64,000 nt of DNA from Pseudogemmobacter hezensis (GCF_013155295.1 NZ_JABJXT010000017.1:1-64000); one strand, 5' to 3'; shown: positions 8,716-17,613, counted from the stretch's first letter. The notes: generated from the letters alone by a model not told the origin. Program-made: numbers and translations.

Positions 8716-10179
8716 ATGAGTGCCACTTCTGTGCAACCGACGATCCGCTGGAACGGCAAAAGCATTGCCGTGACCGAAGGCGACAGCCTTGCCGCAGCGC
8801 TCTGGCGTGCGGGCGTGACCACCTTCGCGCGCTCGCGCAAGCTGCACCGCCCGCTGGCCTGGACCGGCGCGCATGCGGTGGGGGCGCTGGCCGCAGTCAA
8901 CGGGCTGCCGAACACCCGGCTGGACCAGACACCCGCCCGCGCGGGCACGGTGGTCTCGATGCAGAACTGCTGGCCGGGCCCGGGCTTTGATCTTTTGCGC
9001 CTGATGCAGATCCTGCCCGAGCGGCTGCTTTACGGCGGCTTCGAACATGGGCATCTGATGCCCTCATCGGGCCTCTCTTACCGCCTGGCGGAACGCATGA
9101 TGGCCTATCTGGCAGGGGTTGCCGATACCGCCCCGACGGGATGGGAGGGCGCGGCCATTCCGGGCCGTGACATCACGGTCGATCATCTGATCATCGGCGG
9201 CGGGCCCGAAGGCATTCGCGCCGCCAATGCAGTGGCAGCGGCGGGTCTGTCGGTGGCGCTTGTCACCCGTGGCCGCACGCCCGCGCGATTTGCCCGCAAT
9301 GCCGGGCAAGAGATCCCCGTGCTCGATCCCCGCGTCGATCTGCACAAAGAGACCGAGGCCTTTGGCGGCTATCGGGACGGTGATCTGGTGCTGGCCGCGC
9401 CGGTCAATGGCACGGGTGCGGCGGTGGTGTTCCGCCCCGGCCAGATCACCCTGGCCACCGGCCGCCGCTCGATGCCGCCTGTCGTTCGGGGCAACCACCT
9501 TCCCGGCGTCTTCGATGCCCATGCGGGCCTGAACCTCGCCGCCGAACATGGCGTTCGCCTTGGCCGCCGCGTCGCGGTGATCGGCACCGGGGATGAGGTG
9601 GCGCTGGCCGCCCGTCTGCGTGATCTGGGGCATGAGGTGGTCCATACCGGCCCTGCCGCCGGGCTGGACCGGATCGAGGGCCGGGCGCGGGTGCGGGCCA
9701 TCCGCGTCGCGGGCAGGCGGATCCTCTGTGACACCCTGGTTCACGCCGGACCCTGGCGGGCCGATCCGAACCTTGGTTTTCAGCTGGCGGCCGAGGGGCA
9801 TTACCAGCTGCTGGACGCCGCCCTTCCCGTCCGCGTCACCCGCATCGGCGCCGCAACCCTTGCGCCAGAGCCGATCCATATCCCCGCGCAACCCGACAAA
9901 AGCGCCCTGATCTGCCCCTGCATGGATGTCACCCTGGGCGAGCTGCTCAGCCATATCGATGCAGGCGAGCATGACCCCGAGATCCTGAAGCGCCTGACCT
10001 CTTGCGGGATGGGCACCTGCCAGGGCTGGCCCTGCTGGGATTCGATGCTGGCCGTGCTTGCCGCCCGCACCGGAACCCGGCCCGAAGATCACGCCAGGCC
10101 CAGCCACCGCCCGCCGCGCCGGGCCATCACCATCGCACAGGCCGCAGGCCTTGCCGGACTTGTGGAGCCCGACAAATGA
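8716..10179 (+). CDS. FAD/NAD(P)-binding dehydrogenase subunit A with [2Fe-2S] tail (sarcosine/opine-oxidase alpha-like)
   Basis: A 487-residue flavoprotein with three parts. Residues 1-130 resemble the N-terminus of SoxA (GDSLAAALWRAGV, SRKLHRPLAW), a ferredoxin-like fold in which the iron-binding cysteines are absent. From about residue 155 comes a Rossmann FAD domain (IIGGGPEGI) and a second nucleotide site (VAVIGTGDEVALA). The C-terminus carries a BFD-type [2Fe-2S] motif, C400-P-C402 and C430/C435 (CGMGTC). The stop overlaps the next gene's ATG, so the two products are probably a heterodimeric, amine-oxidising, membrane-linked dehydrogenase like octopine/nopaline oxidase or hydrogen cyanide synthase HcnBC. 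The natural substrate is unknown. Confidence 0.75.
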   Translation: MSATSVQPTIRWNGKSIAVTEGDSLAAALWRAGVTTFARSRKLHRPLAWTGAHAVGALAAVNGLPNTRLDQTPARAGTVVSMQNCWPGPGFDLLRLMQILPERLLYGGFEHGHLMPSSGLSYRLAERMMAYLAGVADTAPTGWEGAAIPGRDITVDHLIIGGGPEGIRAANAVAAAGLSVALVTRGRTPARFARNAGQEIPVLDPRVDLHKETEAFGGYRDGDLVLAAPVNGTGAAVVFRPGQITLATGRRSMPPVVRGNHLPGVFDAHAGLNLAAEHGVRLGRRVAVIGTGDEVALAARLRDLGHEVVHTGPAAGLDRIEGRARVRAIRVAGRRILCDTLVHAGPWRADPNLGFQLAAEGHYQLLDAALPVRVTRIGAATLAPEPIHIPAQPDKSALICPCMDVTLGELLSHIDAGEHDPEILKRLTSCGMGTCQGWPCWDSMLAVLAARTGTRPEDHARPSHRPPRRAITIAQAAGLAGLVEPDK

Positions 10180-11327
10180 CCCCGCTTCCCCGTTCCGCAT
10201 CGACGGTCATCATTGGTGGCGGCGTCCAGGGTCTTTCTGCCGCCTTCAACCTGGCCGAGATGGGCCAGACCGGCATCGTGGTGATCGACGCCGGCTATTG
10301 GCAGGGCGGCGCATCGGGGCGCAACGGCACCCTGATCCGCCCCGGCTTTGCCTCGACCGCCTGGACAGAGCTGTTCATGCTGACGGTCGCTGAATGGAAA
10401 ACCTGGTCGAAACGGCTGGGCGAGAATGTGATGTTCACGCAGCGCGGCTATTCCGTCGTCTCGGAAAAAGCCGCCAGCGCCGCCATGCTGGAAGAGGCAA
10501 CCGCAATGCAGCGCGACCTCGGCATCCGCTCGCGCATGCTGAAATCGGCTGAGATCAGCGACCTGCTGCCCGCGATCAACCGAAAACGCGTGCTGGCCGT
10601 TCAGCATCAGGAAGAGGGCGGCGTCGCCCCCCATCACGCGGCGCTGAAGGGCCTGCGCGCCTATTGCGAACACAGGGGCGTGGCGCTGCATTACCGCACG
10701 AAGATCACCGGGATCGAGGTCACAGATGGCCGTGCCTCGGCGGTCTGGATCGGCGATCACCGGATCGATGCCGGGAATATCCTTAGCTGCGCGGGCCCCG
10801 ACAATCCCGATATGGCCCGCCTTGCCGGGGTTGAAATTGACGGCTTCGGCATGAAGATCGAGGCCATGGCGCTGGAGCCGACCCGCCCGCTGATCAAACC
10901 CGCCATCGCCCTGATCGACAGCCTGGCCTATTTCCACCAGACCTCGCGCGGCGAGGTGGTTGGCGGCACCGAGGTGCCGGAACGCCCCCGCATGTCCCTG
11001 CGTGTCGATGTGCCCGTGATGGCCGAGATGGCGCGGATCTATCTTGAGATGTTCCCCCAGCTTGGCCCGGTGCGCATTTTGCGGCACTGGGCGGGGCAGC
11101 TGCATGCCTCAACCGATTACGCGCCCCTTTTGGGCGAGCACCCCGCACGCCCGGGCCTGTGGTTTTCTGCCGGATGGTCCTACGGCTTTGCAGGCGCGCC
11201 TGCTGCGGGCCGCCTGCTGGCCGGGGCGATTGGCAAAGGGCACATCGACAGCCGTATGAAACCCTTTGCGCTTGACCGTTTTCAGACGACAGGACCAATC
11301 ATCGAGAAAGGCATTGTTCTTGCGTGA
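10176..11327 (+). CDS. FAD-dependent oxidoreductase (DAO family) subunit B
   Basis: Starting at the ATG at 10176 (ATGA overlap with the previous stop) gives 383 residues, typical for DadA and sarcosine-oxidase-beta-like enzymes. The dinucleotide motif VIIGGGVQGLSAAFNL is at residues 11-26, followed by GGASGRNGTLIRPG, where these enzymes contact FAD. The late WAGQLHASTDYAPLLGEHP and GWSYGFAGAPAAGR segments are the usual DAO C-terminal pattern. It is the likely catalytic subunit that takes electrons from a secondary or substituted amine and passes them to its partner's iron-sulfur cluster. A longer frame upstream to 10002 is only overlap. Confidence 0.8.
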   Translation: MTPLPRSASTVIIGGGVQGLSAAFNLAEMGQTGIVVIDAGYWQGGASGRNGTLIRPGFASTAWTELFMLTVAEWKTWSKRLGENVMFTQRGYSVVSEKAASAAMLEEATAMQRDLGIRSRMLKSAEISDLLPAINRKRVLAVQHQEEGGVAPHHAALKGLRAYCEHRGVALHYRTKITGIEVTDGRASAVWIGDHRIDAGNILSCAGPDNPDMARLAGVEIDGFGMKIEAMALEPTRPLIKPAIALIDSLAYFHQTSRGEVVGGTEVPERPRMSLRVDVPVMAEMARIYLEMFPQLGPVRILRHWAGQLHASTDYAPLLGEHPARPGLWFSAGWSYGFAGAPAAGRLLAGAIGKGHIDSRMKPFALDRFQTTGPIIEKGIVLA

Positions 11328-11380
11328 AGCAATGCTCTCATTTCTGATGCCAACCGATCCCATTGCAACGAAAGACACAT

Positions 11381-11992
11381 ATGCCAGCCAATAGCCAAAC
11401 TGATGCCAGACCAAAGCGCAGCCCGACCGAAGGCCCCGATGGCGCGGATGCAATCGGCTCACGGCTCCGCGAAATCCGGCTGAGGATGGGCATGACGCTC
11501 GGTCAGCTCGCCGAGGCGACCGGGCTGTCGATCGGATCGCTTTCGCAGGTCGAGCGCGGCCTGGTCTCACCCACGATCCGCACGGTCTATGCCATTGCCA
11601 GCGCCCTTGGCGTATCGCCCGCGGCGGTGATCGACCCGGATTCGGCCTCTGTCGGCACCGAAAGCCCCTATATCGCCCGTGCGGCGTCGCAGCCGCAGCT
11701 GATCGACGCCAATGGGGTGCGCAAGATCCTGGCCAGCCCGACAGGCCAGGGGCGCTATAAGGCCTATCTGATGACGCTGCAGCCCGGCGGCTCTTCGGGC
11801 GAGGATGCCTATATCCATGCCGGAGATGAGGTCGGATATGTGCTGCGCGGCAGCTTCAGCCTTGAGATCGAAAGCAAAACCTTCGTGCTTGGCGAGGGCG
11901 ACTGTTTCGCCTTTCCCAGCTCGCTGATGCACCGCTTTTACAATGATGGTGACGCCCCGGCGGAAATCATCTGGATCAACAGCCTCAGCTGA
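11381..11992 (+). CDS. XRE-family transcriptional regulator with cupin domain, PuuR-like
   Basis: A 203-residue regulator. An N-terminal helix-turn-helix (RLREIRLRMGMTLGQLAEAT, then SIGSLSQVERGLVSPTIRT) is followed by a C-terminal cupin with HAGDEVGYVLRG and GEGDCFAFPSSLMHRF. This architecture matches PuuR and similar sensors of amines or their breakdown products. The ATG at 11381 is preferred to the TTG at 11363, which has no ribosome-binding site. It sits inside the amine gene group, so it probably controls these operons; the repeats at 3147-3206 are a candidate target. Confidence 0.8.
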   Translation: MPANSQTDARPKRSPTEGPDGADAIGSRLREIRLRMGMTLGQLAEATGLSIGSLSQVERGLVSPTIRTVYAIASALGVSPAAVIDPDSASVGTESPYIARAASQPQLIDANGVRKILASPTGQGRYKAYLMTLQPGGSSGEDAYIHAGDEVGYVLRGSFSLEIESKTFVLGEGDCFAFPSSLMHRFYNDGDAPAEIIWINSLS

Positions 11993-12028
11993 TCGCACCC
12001 GGCTGACCTTCCCCGAACGGAGACTCTC

Positions 12029-13339
12029 GTGAACAGCAGTCTGGAAAGCTATGCCAACGCGCTGTGGTGGCATGACAGCCTTGTGCCGCCCCTGGCGGGC
12101 CATGCGCTGCAAAGCGATATCGAGATTGACGTGGCCGTGGTCGGCGGCGGCTATACCGGGCTTTCCGCCGCGCTGCATCTGGCCGAGGCAGGGGTCCGCG
12201 TTGCGGTCTTTGAGGCGCGTCATATCGGCTTTGGGGCCTCGGGGCGCAATGGCGGGCAGATCATTCCCGGCCTGAAATATGATCCCGATGATCTGGTTGC
12301 GAAATATGGCCCCGAACACGGCCGCCAGCTGGTTCAGCTGGCAGGCGGGGCGGCCGATTTCACCTTTGATCTGATTGAACGCCTGAATATCCGGTGCCGC
12401 CCGGTCAGGGCGGGCTGGATCCAGGCCGCACATTCGCCGCTTGCGCTTGAGCCGGTGGTGAAACGCGCAAGGCAATGGCAGGCCGAAGGGGTCGCCGTCG
12501 AGATCCTCGACCGTGACGAGGTTGCCGCCAGAACCGGCACCGCGGCTCATTTCGGCGGCTGGCGGGATCCGCGGGCCGGCTCTGTGCAGCCGCTGGATTT
12601 CCTGCGCGGGCTGGCGCATGCCGCCGCCGATGCGGGCGCGCAGATCTGTGAGCAAAGCGAGGTCCAGAGCCTGAAGCCCGCCAGCGACGGCCCCAATGCG
12701 CGCTGGCAGCTGGGCGTCGGCAAACACCGGGTCAGGGCGCGCACCGTGCTGATCGGCACCAATGGCTATCCCGCAAAGGGCCTGGTGCCGGGGCTGGCGC
12801 AAAGCGTTCTGCCGGTTCAGAGCATGCAGCTGGCCACCGCCCCCCTGGATGCGACGCTGTCAGAAAAGATCATGCCGGGTGGCGTAATGCTGTCGCAGAC
12901 CCGCAAGCTGGCCTTTTACATGCGCCGCACCCCCGCCGGTGGTTTTATGATCGGCGGGCGCGGCGCGGTCGGCAATACCGAGGCCCCGGGCCTGATGACC
13001 GCGCTGGAACGCGGCATGCTGCAGCTTTTCCCGGACCTGCGCGGCACGCAAATTCTGCACCGCTGGTCGGGTCATGTCTGCCTGTCGCTGGATGGGCTGC
13101 CGCATCTGCATGAAACATCGCCGGGCCTTTATGCGCTGCAGGCCTATAACGGGCGCGGCATCGCGCTGGCCACGCGCTTTGGCAAAATGCTGGCCGATGA
13201 AATCGTCAGTCGCAGCCCGGCGATCTATCCGAAAACCAAAGTGAAACCAATCGTCTGGCACAGCCTGCGACGCCCGGTAATGGGCCTCGGTGTCAGATGG
13301 TACTGGATGAAAGACCGTCTTGGTCTGGCCTCCAAATAG
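12029..13339 (+). CDS. FAD-dependent amine oxidoreductase, PuuB-like
   Basis: A 436-residue DAO-family flavoenzyme starting with GTG, supported by ACGGAG upstream. It begins with SYANALWWHDSL, typical of gamma-glutamylputrescine oxidoreductase and its relatives, then the FAD motif VAVVGGGYTGLSAALHLAEA and FGASGRNGGQIIPG. The C-terminal part has RWSGHVCLSLDGLPHL and YNGRGIALATRFGKMLADE, the normal closing pattern. It would oxidise an amine to an aldehyde, feeding the aldehyde dehydrogenase at 7155. PuuA and PuuD partners are not in the window, so the true substrate may be unconjugated. Confidence 0.8.
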   Translation: MNSSLESYANALWWHDSLVPPLAGHALQSDIEIDVAVVGGGYTGLSAALHLAEAGVRVAVFEARHIGFGASGRNGGQIIPGLKYDPDDLVAKYGPEHGRQLVQLAGGAADFTFDLIERLNIRCRPVRAGWIQAAHSPLALEPVVKRARQWQAEGVAVEILDRDEVAARTGTAAHFGGWRDPRAGSVQPLDFLRGLAHAAADAGAQICEQSEVQSLKPASDGPNARWQLGVGKHRVRARTVLIGTNGYPAKGLVPGLAQSVLPVQSMQLATAPLDATLSEKIMPGGVMLSQTRKLAFYMRRTPAGGFMIGGRGAVGNTEAPGLMTALERGMLQLFPDLRGTQILHRWSGHVCLSLDGLPHLHETSPGLYALQAYNGRGIALATRFGKMLADEIVSRSPAIYPKTKVKPIVWHSLRRPVMGLGVRWYWMKDRLGLASK

Positions 13340-13363
13340 TCAAGCATCAGGAAAGCCTGTCAA

Positions 13364-14053
13364 ATGAACGCGCCTCTCAACATCGGCACCACGCCGCTGA
13401 TCACTGCTGATTTCGGGTCTGTGCTGCACGACCCGTCAAACCATCTGCATGTCGCAGCTGATCCCGCGCTTTTCTTCGGGCGCTGCCGGATCTCGGCTGA
13501 CGGAACGGCGCAGGGCGTGACGCAGGGGGTGGCGCAGGCCGCCAATGGGATGATTGTTGTCCTTTTGTCGGGGCGTCTGACCATCGGCGGCTGCCTGCTG
13601 GAAGGACGCCAGCGCATTGCCGCCATCGGGCCCGGCCGCACGATCAGCTGGCAGGCCAGTGAGGGCTGCGAGGTCGCGCTGATCTCGGATGCGCGGCTGC
13701 GGCATGCCCAGGGCGCGATGGTGATCGACGCCGATTGCGCCTTGCAACCCAGTGCCGCGCCGGATCCATCCGTCTTGCTGACGGCCCCGCCCTGGTGTGC
13801 CGCCGCCCAGCATTATAAATCACCCTCGGTCAGCTATGGCATCTGGTCGGCAACCCCCTACACGCGCCGCCACGTGCCCTCGGCGGTAAGCGAGTTCATG
13901 CTGCTGCTGAATGGCAGCGTTGCCCTGTCGTCAAAGGACGGCCTGGTCACGAAATTCGATGAGGGCGCCTTCCTGCTGGTGCCCCAGGATGCAGAGCTGG
14001 ACTGGTCCTCTGCGCAAAATGTCAGGAAATTCTATTACTCAGCCCGCCGATAG
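13364..14053 (+). CDS. Cupin domain protein (DUF861/Cupin_3 type)
   Basis: A 229-residue protein built as a bicupin. The C-terminal half (SYGIWSATPYTRRHVP, EFMLLLNGSVAL, EGAFLLVPQDAELDW) matches the Cupin_3/DUF861 family, while the N-terminal half is a weaker copy. It lies 24 bases after the PuuB-like oxidase and closes the operon before a hairpin shared with a convergent operon. Such proteins often accompany amine catabolic genes, but their role is unclear. Soluble and probably cytoplasmic. The fold is likely; the function is unknown. Confidence 0.6.
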   Translation: MNAPLNIGTTPLITADFGSVLHDPSNHLHVAADPALFFGRCRISADGTAQGVTQGVAQAANGMIVVLLSGRLTIGGCLLEGRQRIAAIGPGRTISWQASEGCEVALISDARLRHAQGAMVIDADCALQPSAAPDPSVLLTAPPWCAAAQHYKSPSVSYGIWSATPYTRRHVPSAVSEFMLLLNGSVALSSKDGLVTKFDEGAFLLVPQDAELDWSSAQNVRKFYYSARR

Positions 14054-14062
14054 GCCGCAAAC

Positions 14063-14093
14063 GCCGCCCCCCGCCGGGCATGTGGGGGGCGGC
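14063..14093. terminator. Hairpin between convergent operons
   Basis: GCCGCCCCCC (14063-14072) pairs with GGGGGGCGGC (14084-14093), a perfect 10-bp stem around an 11-base loop. It lies between the convergent cupin and sugar permease genes and can act in both directions. There is no T-tract, so its terminator strength is uncertain. Confidence 0.55.
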
Positions 14094-14120
14094 ACAGTCG
14101 CGCTGTAACAATGCCCCTGG

Positions 14121-15119
14121 CTAAACCAGGGTGCTGAAATGCCGCTCGCGCCCGTAAAGCGAGACCAGCAGCAGGATCACCAGACCAAAGGCGGCCTGCA
14201 CCGTCGCCGGCTGATAGCCCAGCCCGATCAGCAGGGTGTTGATCTCGGTCAGCACCAGCGCGCCCGCAAGCGTGCCGACATAGCTGCCCCGCCCGCCGAC
14301 CAGCGCCGCGCCGCCCACAACCACGGCGGCGATGGTCTGGAACAGATAGGGCTGGCCGACATCCCCATAGGCAGAGCCGGTAAAGCCCAGCAGCAACACC
14401 CCCGTCACCGCCGCAAAGAAGGACGAGGCCCCGAAGATCACCATCCAGACCCAAAGCGGCCGGATCAGCGCATAGGGGGCCGCACCCGGGTTAGAGCCAA
14501 GCGCATAAAGCCTGCGGCCAAAGGGTGTGCGCTCCAGCACCAGAACGATCAGCACTGTCAGCACCAAAAGCGCCGGGATCACCCCCGCCACCGGCAAGGG
14601 CCCGAATGTGCCCCCGATAGAGACGAATTGCGACACCGCCTTTGGCGCCGATCCGGTCGGGAAGCCGCGCGTCCAGATCAGCACCAGCCCCTGAACGATC
14701 ATGCCGATGCCCAGGGTCACGATCAGCGGATGGATGTTCAGCCCGCGCGACAGCGCCCCGTTCACCATACCAATGGCAATGGCCATCACCGCAACCAGCA
14801 GGCAGACCAGCGCGAAATTCCAGCCCTGGCCATAAAGCTGCGCCGCAACCACATTGGCGAAACCGATGATGAAGGGGATCGAAAGGTCGATCCCGCCCAG
14901 GATCACCACCAGCGTCTGCCCGATCGAGGCCACCGCCAGCAGCGCCGCCAGCACCAGCATGGCGCGAATGGCAAAGGGGGCCGAATAGCCGGGGATCAAA
15001 AGCGTCCCCAGCCCATGCAGCGCAAGTGCGACGGCAAACGCTCCGATCACGCGCATCCGCGTCTGGTCGAAACCGGGTTTCAGAAAGGCGGGGCGCAAAG
15101 AGGCAGGGCGCGCGGTCAT
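14121..15119 (-). CDS. Ribose-type sugar ABC transporter permease (first of two)
   Basis: A 332-residue RbsC-family permease with about eight to ten hydrophobic segments and the family motif VVILGGIDLSIPFIIGFANV, plus LERTPFGRRLYALGSNPGAA and AAVVVGGAALVGGRGSYVGT. It is the last gene of the minus-strand operon and overlaps the second permease by four bases. Two separate permease genes suggest a heterodimeric membrane channel, unlike the homodimer of ribose importers. The sugar is unknown. Confidence 0.85.
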   Translation of the reverse strand: MTARPASLRPAFLKPGFDQTRMRVIGAFAVALALHGLGTLLIPGYSAPFAIRAMLVLAALLAVASIGQTLVVILGGIDLSIPFIIGFANVVAAQLYGQGWNFALVCLLVAVMAIAIGMVNGALSRGLNIHPLIVTLGIGMIVQGLVLIWTRGFPTGSAPKAVSQFVSIGGTFGPLPVAGVIPALLVLTVLIVLVLERTPFGRRLYALGSNPGAAPYALIRPLWVWMVIFGASSFFAAVTGVLLLGFTGSAYGDVGQPYLFQTIAAVVVGGAALVGGRGSYVGTLAGALVLTEINTLLIGLGYQPATVQAAFGLVILLLVSLYGRERHFSTLV

Positions 15120-16072
15120 GCGTGGCTCCTTTTTGTGGGTCGGTCCTGCAGCGCCATCAGCACCACCGCCAGAACCAGCACCGCGCCATAGGCGACCTGC
15201 AGCACATAGGTCGAGACGTTGAAAGCCGTCAGCAGGCTTTGCAGCAGGAAGATATCAATCGCGCCGATGGCAGCCCCGATCAGACCGCCACGGCCTCCGG
15301 CCAGGCTGACACCGCCAAGCGCCACGGCCGCAATGGCGATCATCGTGTAATTGGTGCCAACCTTGGGATCAGCCGAGCCGATCAGCGCGGTCAGCATCAT
15401 CGCCGCCGCCCCCACCAGCAGACCGCCGATCACATAGGCCAGAAAGCGCACCCCGGTCACATTGACCCCTGCCGTATAGGCGGCGCGGTCATCGCTGCCC
15501 ACCGCCATCAGCTGGCCCAGGAAAGGCGTCCGGCTCAGCCCCCACCAGCACAGCGCAATCACGCCCAGCGGTGCAAAAGACCAAACCCCCGACAGCGAGC
15601 GCAGCCAGCCAGGCGCCGGCCCCAGCGGTGCGGGCAGGATGGTCAGCGTCAGCCCGGTCAGGATCAGATATGTCCCCAGCGTTGCGACAATCGGCTGGAT
15701 GCGGACCACCGTCGCCAGAAACCCGTTGATCGCGCCGATGCCCGCCCCCAGCAGCAGCGCCACCGGCCACAAAAGCCAGGGCGAGGCAATGCCCCCATGC
15801 ACGAACAAAAGGATCACCACCGCATTGACCAGCCCCATTGCCGGGCCGACCGAAATATCAATGCCACCGCGCCCGGCCATGATCACCGGGGCCGAGGCCA
15901 GCGCCGCCCCGATCAGCGGGGCCGCCATCCCCAAAAGCGTGCCCCAGGCCGCCGGATGAAACCGCGCCGGGTTCATCACCACATTGGCGATCAGCAGCAC
16001 GACCAGAATGGCCAGACCAAAGCCATAACGGCGAAGCGAAAGCGCCAGCGCGGGCGTCATGGATCCAGACAT
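15116..16072 (-). CDS. Ribose-type sugar ABC transporter permease (second of two)
   Basis: A 318-residue RbsC-family permease. The start is the ATG at 16072, which overlaps the preceding ATPase stop by one base (TGATG); a longer frame to 16180 would run into the ATPase gene. Diagnostic segments are VIMAGRGGIDISVGPAMGLVNA, TPFLGQLMAVGSDDRAAYTAGVN and AVALGGVSLAGGRGGLIGA. It pairs with the neighbouring permease, from which it clearly differs in sequence. Confidence 0.85.
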   Translation of the reverse strand: MSGSMTPALALSLRRYGFGLAILVVLLIANVVMNPARFHPAAWGTLLGMAAPLIGAALASAPVIMAGRGGIDISVGPAMGLVNAVVILLFVHGGIASPWLLWPVALLLGAGIGAINGFLATVVRIQPIVATLGTYLILTGLTLTILPAPLGPAPGWLRSLSGVWSFAPLGVIALCWWGLSRTPFLGQLMAVGSDDRAAYTAGVNVTGVRFLAYVIGGLLVGAAAMMLTALIGSADPKVGTNYTMIAIAAVALGGVSLAGGRGGLIGAAIGAIDIFLLQSLLTAFNVSTYVLQVAYGAVLVLAVVLMALQDRPTKRSHA

Positions 16073-16812
16073 CACGCGGCCCTCCCGAACATGGCGGCGA
16101 TTACGGCCTCGCTTTGCATGGCCTCTCCGCTCAGCTCGGCCGAGACCTGGTGGTCGCGGAACACGATCAGACGATTGCACAGCAAGAGAACCTCTTCGAT
16201 CTCTGATGACAGGATGACCAGCGCCATGCCCTCGGCGGCCAGCTCGCGGAACAGATCGTAAAGCACATGGCGGGTGGCGACATCGACGCCGCGCGTCGGG
16301 TCGTTCAGCAAAAGCACACGCGGGTTGCGGGCCAGGGCACGCGCCAGCAGCACCTTTTGCTGATTGCCCCCCGACAGCGCCGTGATCGGCGCATCGGGGC
16401 TGGGGGCAACGATTTTCAGCCGCTCTTTCCAGTGCATATAACGCGCCAGCCGCGCCTTGCGGCTGATCAGCCCGAAACGGCGATCCGCCTCGGGGGTGGC
16501 AATGGCGAAATTGTCGAGGATCGACAGATCCGGGAAAATTCCGGTGCTGCGCCGGTCACGCGGCACATAGACGATGCGCTGACGCTCGGCATCCCGAAAG
16601 CCCGCAATCGGATGCGATTTGCCTGACATCTCAAGTGAGACGCGGCCCGGGGCCTGATCCAGCCCCGCCATCACCCGCAGGAAACGGTCCTGGCCATGCC
16701 CGTCCAGCCCCGCAAGGCCAACGATCTCGCCGGGGGTGAAAACCTGGCGAAAGGGCGCGGCGCCCTCACGCAGCACCAGATCGGCGGCGTTGAATGTCAG
16801 GGCCTCAGCCAT
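16072..16812 (-). CDS. Sugar ABC transporter ATPase, C-terminal half of a split RbsA
   Basis: A 246-residue protein equal to the second ATPase domain of RbsA/MglA. It has VYVPRDRRSTGIFPDLSILD and the signature LSGGNQQKVLLARALARNP. The Walker A position is degenerate (GLDGHGQDR), as is normal for this half. The Walker B region reads LLLNDPTRGVD, where the usual DE is ND. The start has a near-perfect ribosome-binding site, GAGGAGGT, just before the ATG at 16812, and overlaps the stop of the other half by eight bases. It is therefore a designed second cistron, not a frameshift product. The two halves should pair as a heterodimer. Confidence 0.8.
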   Translation of the reverse strand: MAEALTFNAADLVLREGAAPFRQVFTPGEIVGLAGLDGHGQDRFLRVMAGLDQAPGRVSLEMSGKSHPIAGFRDAERQRIVYVPRDRRSTGIFPDLSILDNFAIATPEADRRFGLISRKARLARYMHWKERLKIVAPSPDAPITALSGGNQQKVLLARALARNPRVLLLNDPTRGVDVATRHVLYDLFRELAAEGMALVILSSEIEEVLLLCNRLIVFRDHQVSAELSGEAMQSEAVIAAMFGRAA

Positions 16813-17563
16813 GGCGGACCTCCTCGCTGATCGCCTCGGGGGTGGCGGCGCCCTGCGGCGCCATCAGTTGCAAAAGCTGCTGCGGCGTCGCCGTGCCGCG
16901 CGGGCCGGTCGTCACCACCCGGCCGCTGCGCAAAACGGTGATGTCGTCAGACAGCGCCATCACCTCATCCATGCGGTGGGTGATGAAGATCACCAGCCTG
17001 CCATCGGCGGCCTGGGCCTTCATGAAATCAAAAACCGACTCGCGGTCGGCAAAATCCAGCGCGGCGGTGATCTCATCCAGGATCAGCACCCGCGGATCGC
17101 GGGCCACGGCCCGGGCCAGCACCACCAGCTGCTGCGCCGCCAGCGCAAGGCTGCCTGCGGGCGCGTTCAGATCAATCGGCGTGCGGGCGAAACGGGCCAG
17201 CACGGCTGCGGCGCGATCCTCGCGCGCGGCGCGGGGGATGCGGCGGGTGAACATACCGTCCAGCCCCAGCAGGATATTGTCGGTGACCGAGCGGTCAGGC
17301 GCGATCAGCACCTCCTGAAACGCCGTGGCAAAGCCCGCCTCCTGAAAGGCACGGGGGCCGCGGGCGCGCAGCGGTTTGTCGTCGAACAGGATCTCGCCCT
17401 GGTCGGGGGTGACGATCCCCGAAAGGATCTTGACCAGCGTGCTTTTGCCAGAGCCGTTCTCGCCCAGCACGGTATGAATGGTGCCGCTGCGAAACGGGAT
17501 CGAGACCCCGGACAGCGCAATGGTTTCGCCATAATGTTTTGAGACATTGCGAATGGTCAGCAT
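16805..17563 (-). CDS. Sugar ABC transporter ATPase, N-terminal half of a split RbsA
   Basis: A 252-residue protein equal to the first ATPase domain of RbsA. It has Walker A GENGSGKST (residues 34-42), the atypical signature ALAAQQLVVLARAVARDP common in this half, Walker B RVLILDEITAALD (Ile for the usual Pro) and ITHRMDEVMALSDD. The ATG at 17563 has GGAG seven bases upstream and is preferred to the GTG at 17587. Normal RbsA proteins are about 500 residues with both domains joined; here the two are separate overlapping genes. Confidence 0.8.
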   Translation of the reverse strand: MLTIRNVSKHYGETIALSGVSIPFRSGTIHTVLGENGSGKSTLVKILSGIVTPDQGEILFDDKPLRARGPRAFQEAGFATAFQEVLIAPDRSVTDNILLGLDGMFTRRIPRAAREDRAAAVLARFARTPIDLNAPAGSLALAAQQLVVLARAVARDPRVLILDEITAALDFADRESVFDFMKAQAADGRLVIFITHRMDEVMALSDDITVLRSGRVVTTGPRGTATPQQLLQLMAPQGAATPEAISEEVRHG

Positions 17564-17584
17564 GACGGGACTCCGGTCAGGGTT

Positions 17585-17613
17585 CACCGCGCCACCCCGG
17601 GGGCCGCGCGGTG
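17585..17613 (-). other. Intercistronic hairpin after the sugar-binding-protein gene
   Basis: CACCGCGC (17585-17592) and GCGCGGTG (17606-17613) pair around a 13-base loop that itself holds CCCCGGGG. It lies between the binding-protein gene and the split ATPase genes, the same place as hairpins in two other importer operons of this window. Confidence 0.6.

Noticed and set aside
7134-8948. A 604-residue frame opposite the aldehyde dehydrogenase
   Set aside because: Antisense shadow; no recognisable domain, and the sense strand has full catalytic motifs.
16805-16812. Split ATPase as a frameshifted pseudogene
   Set aside because: The second half has its own ATG with GAGGAGGT at proper distance and a clean eight-base overlap; all motifs needed in each half are present. 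Reads should still be checked.
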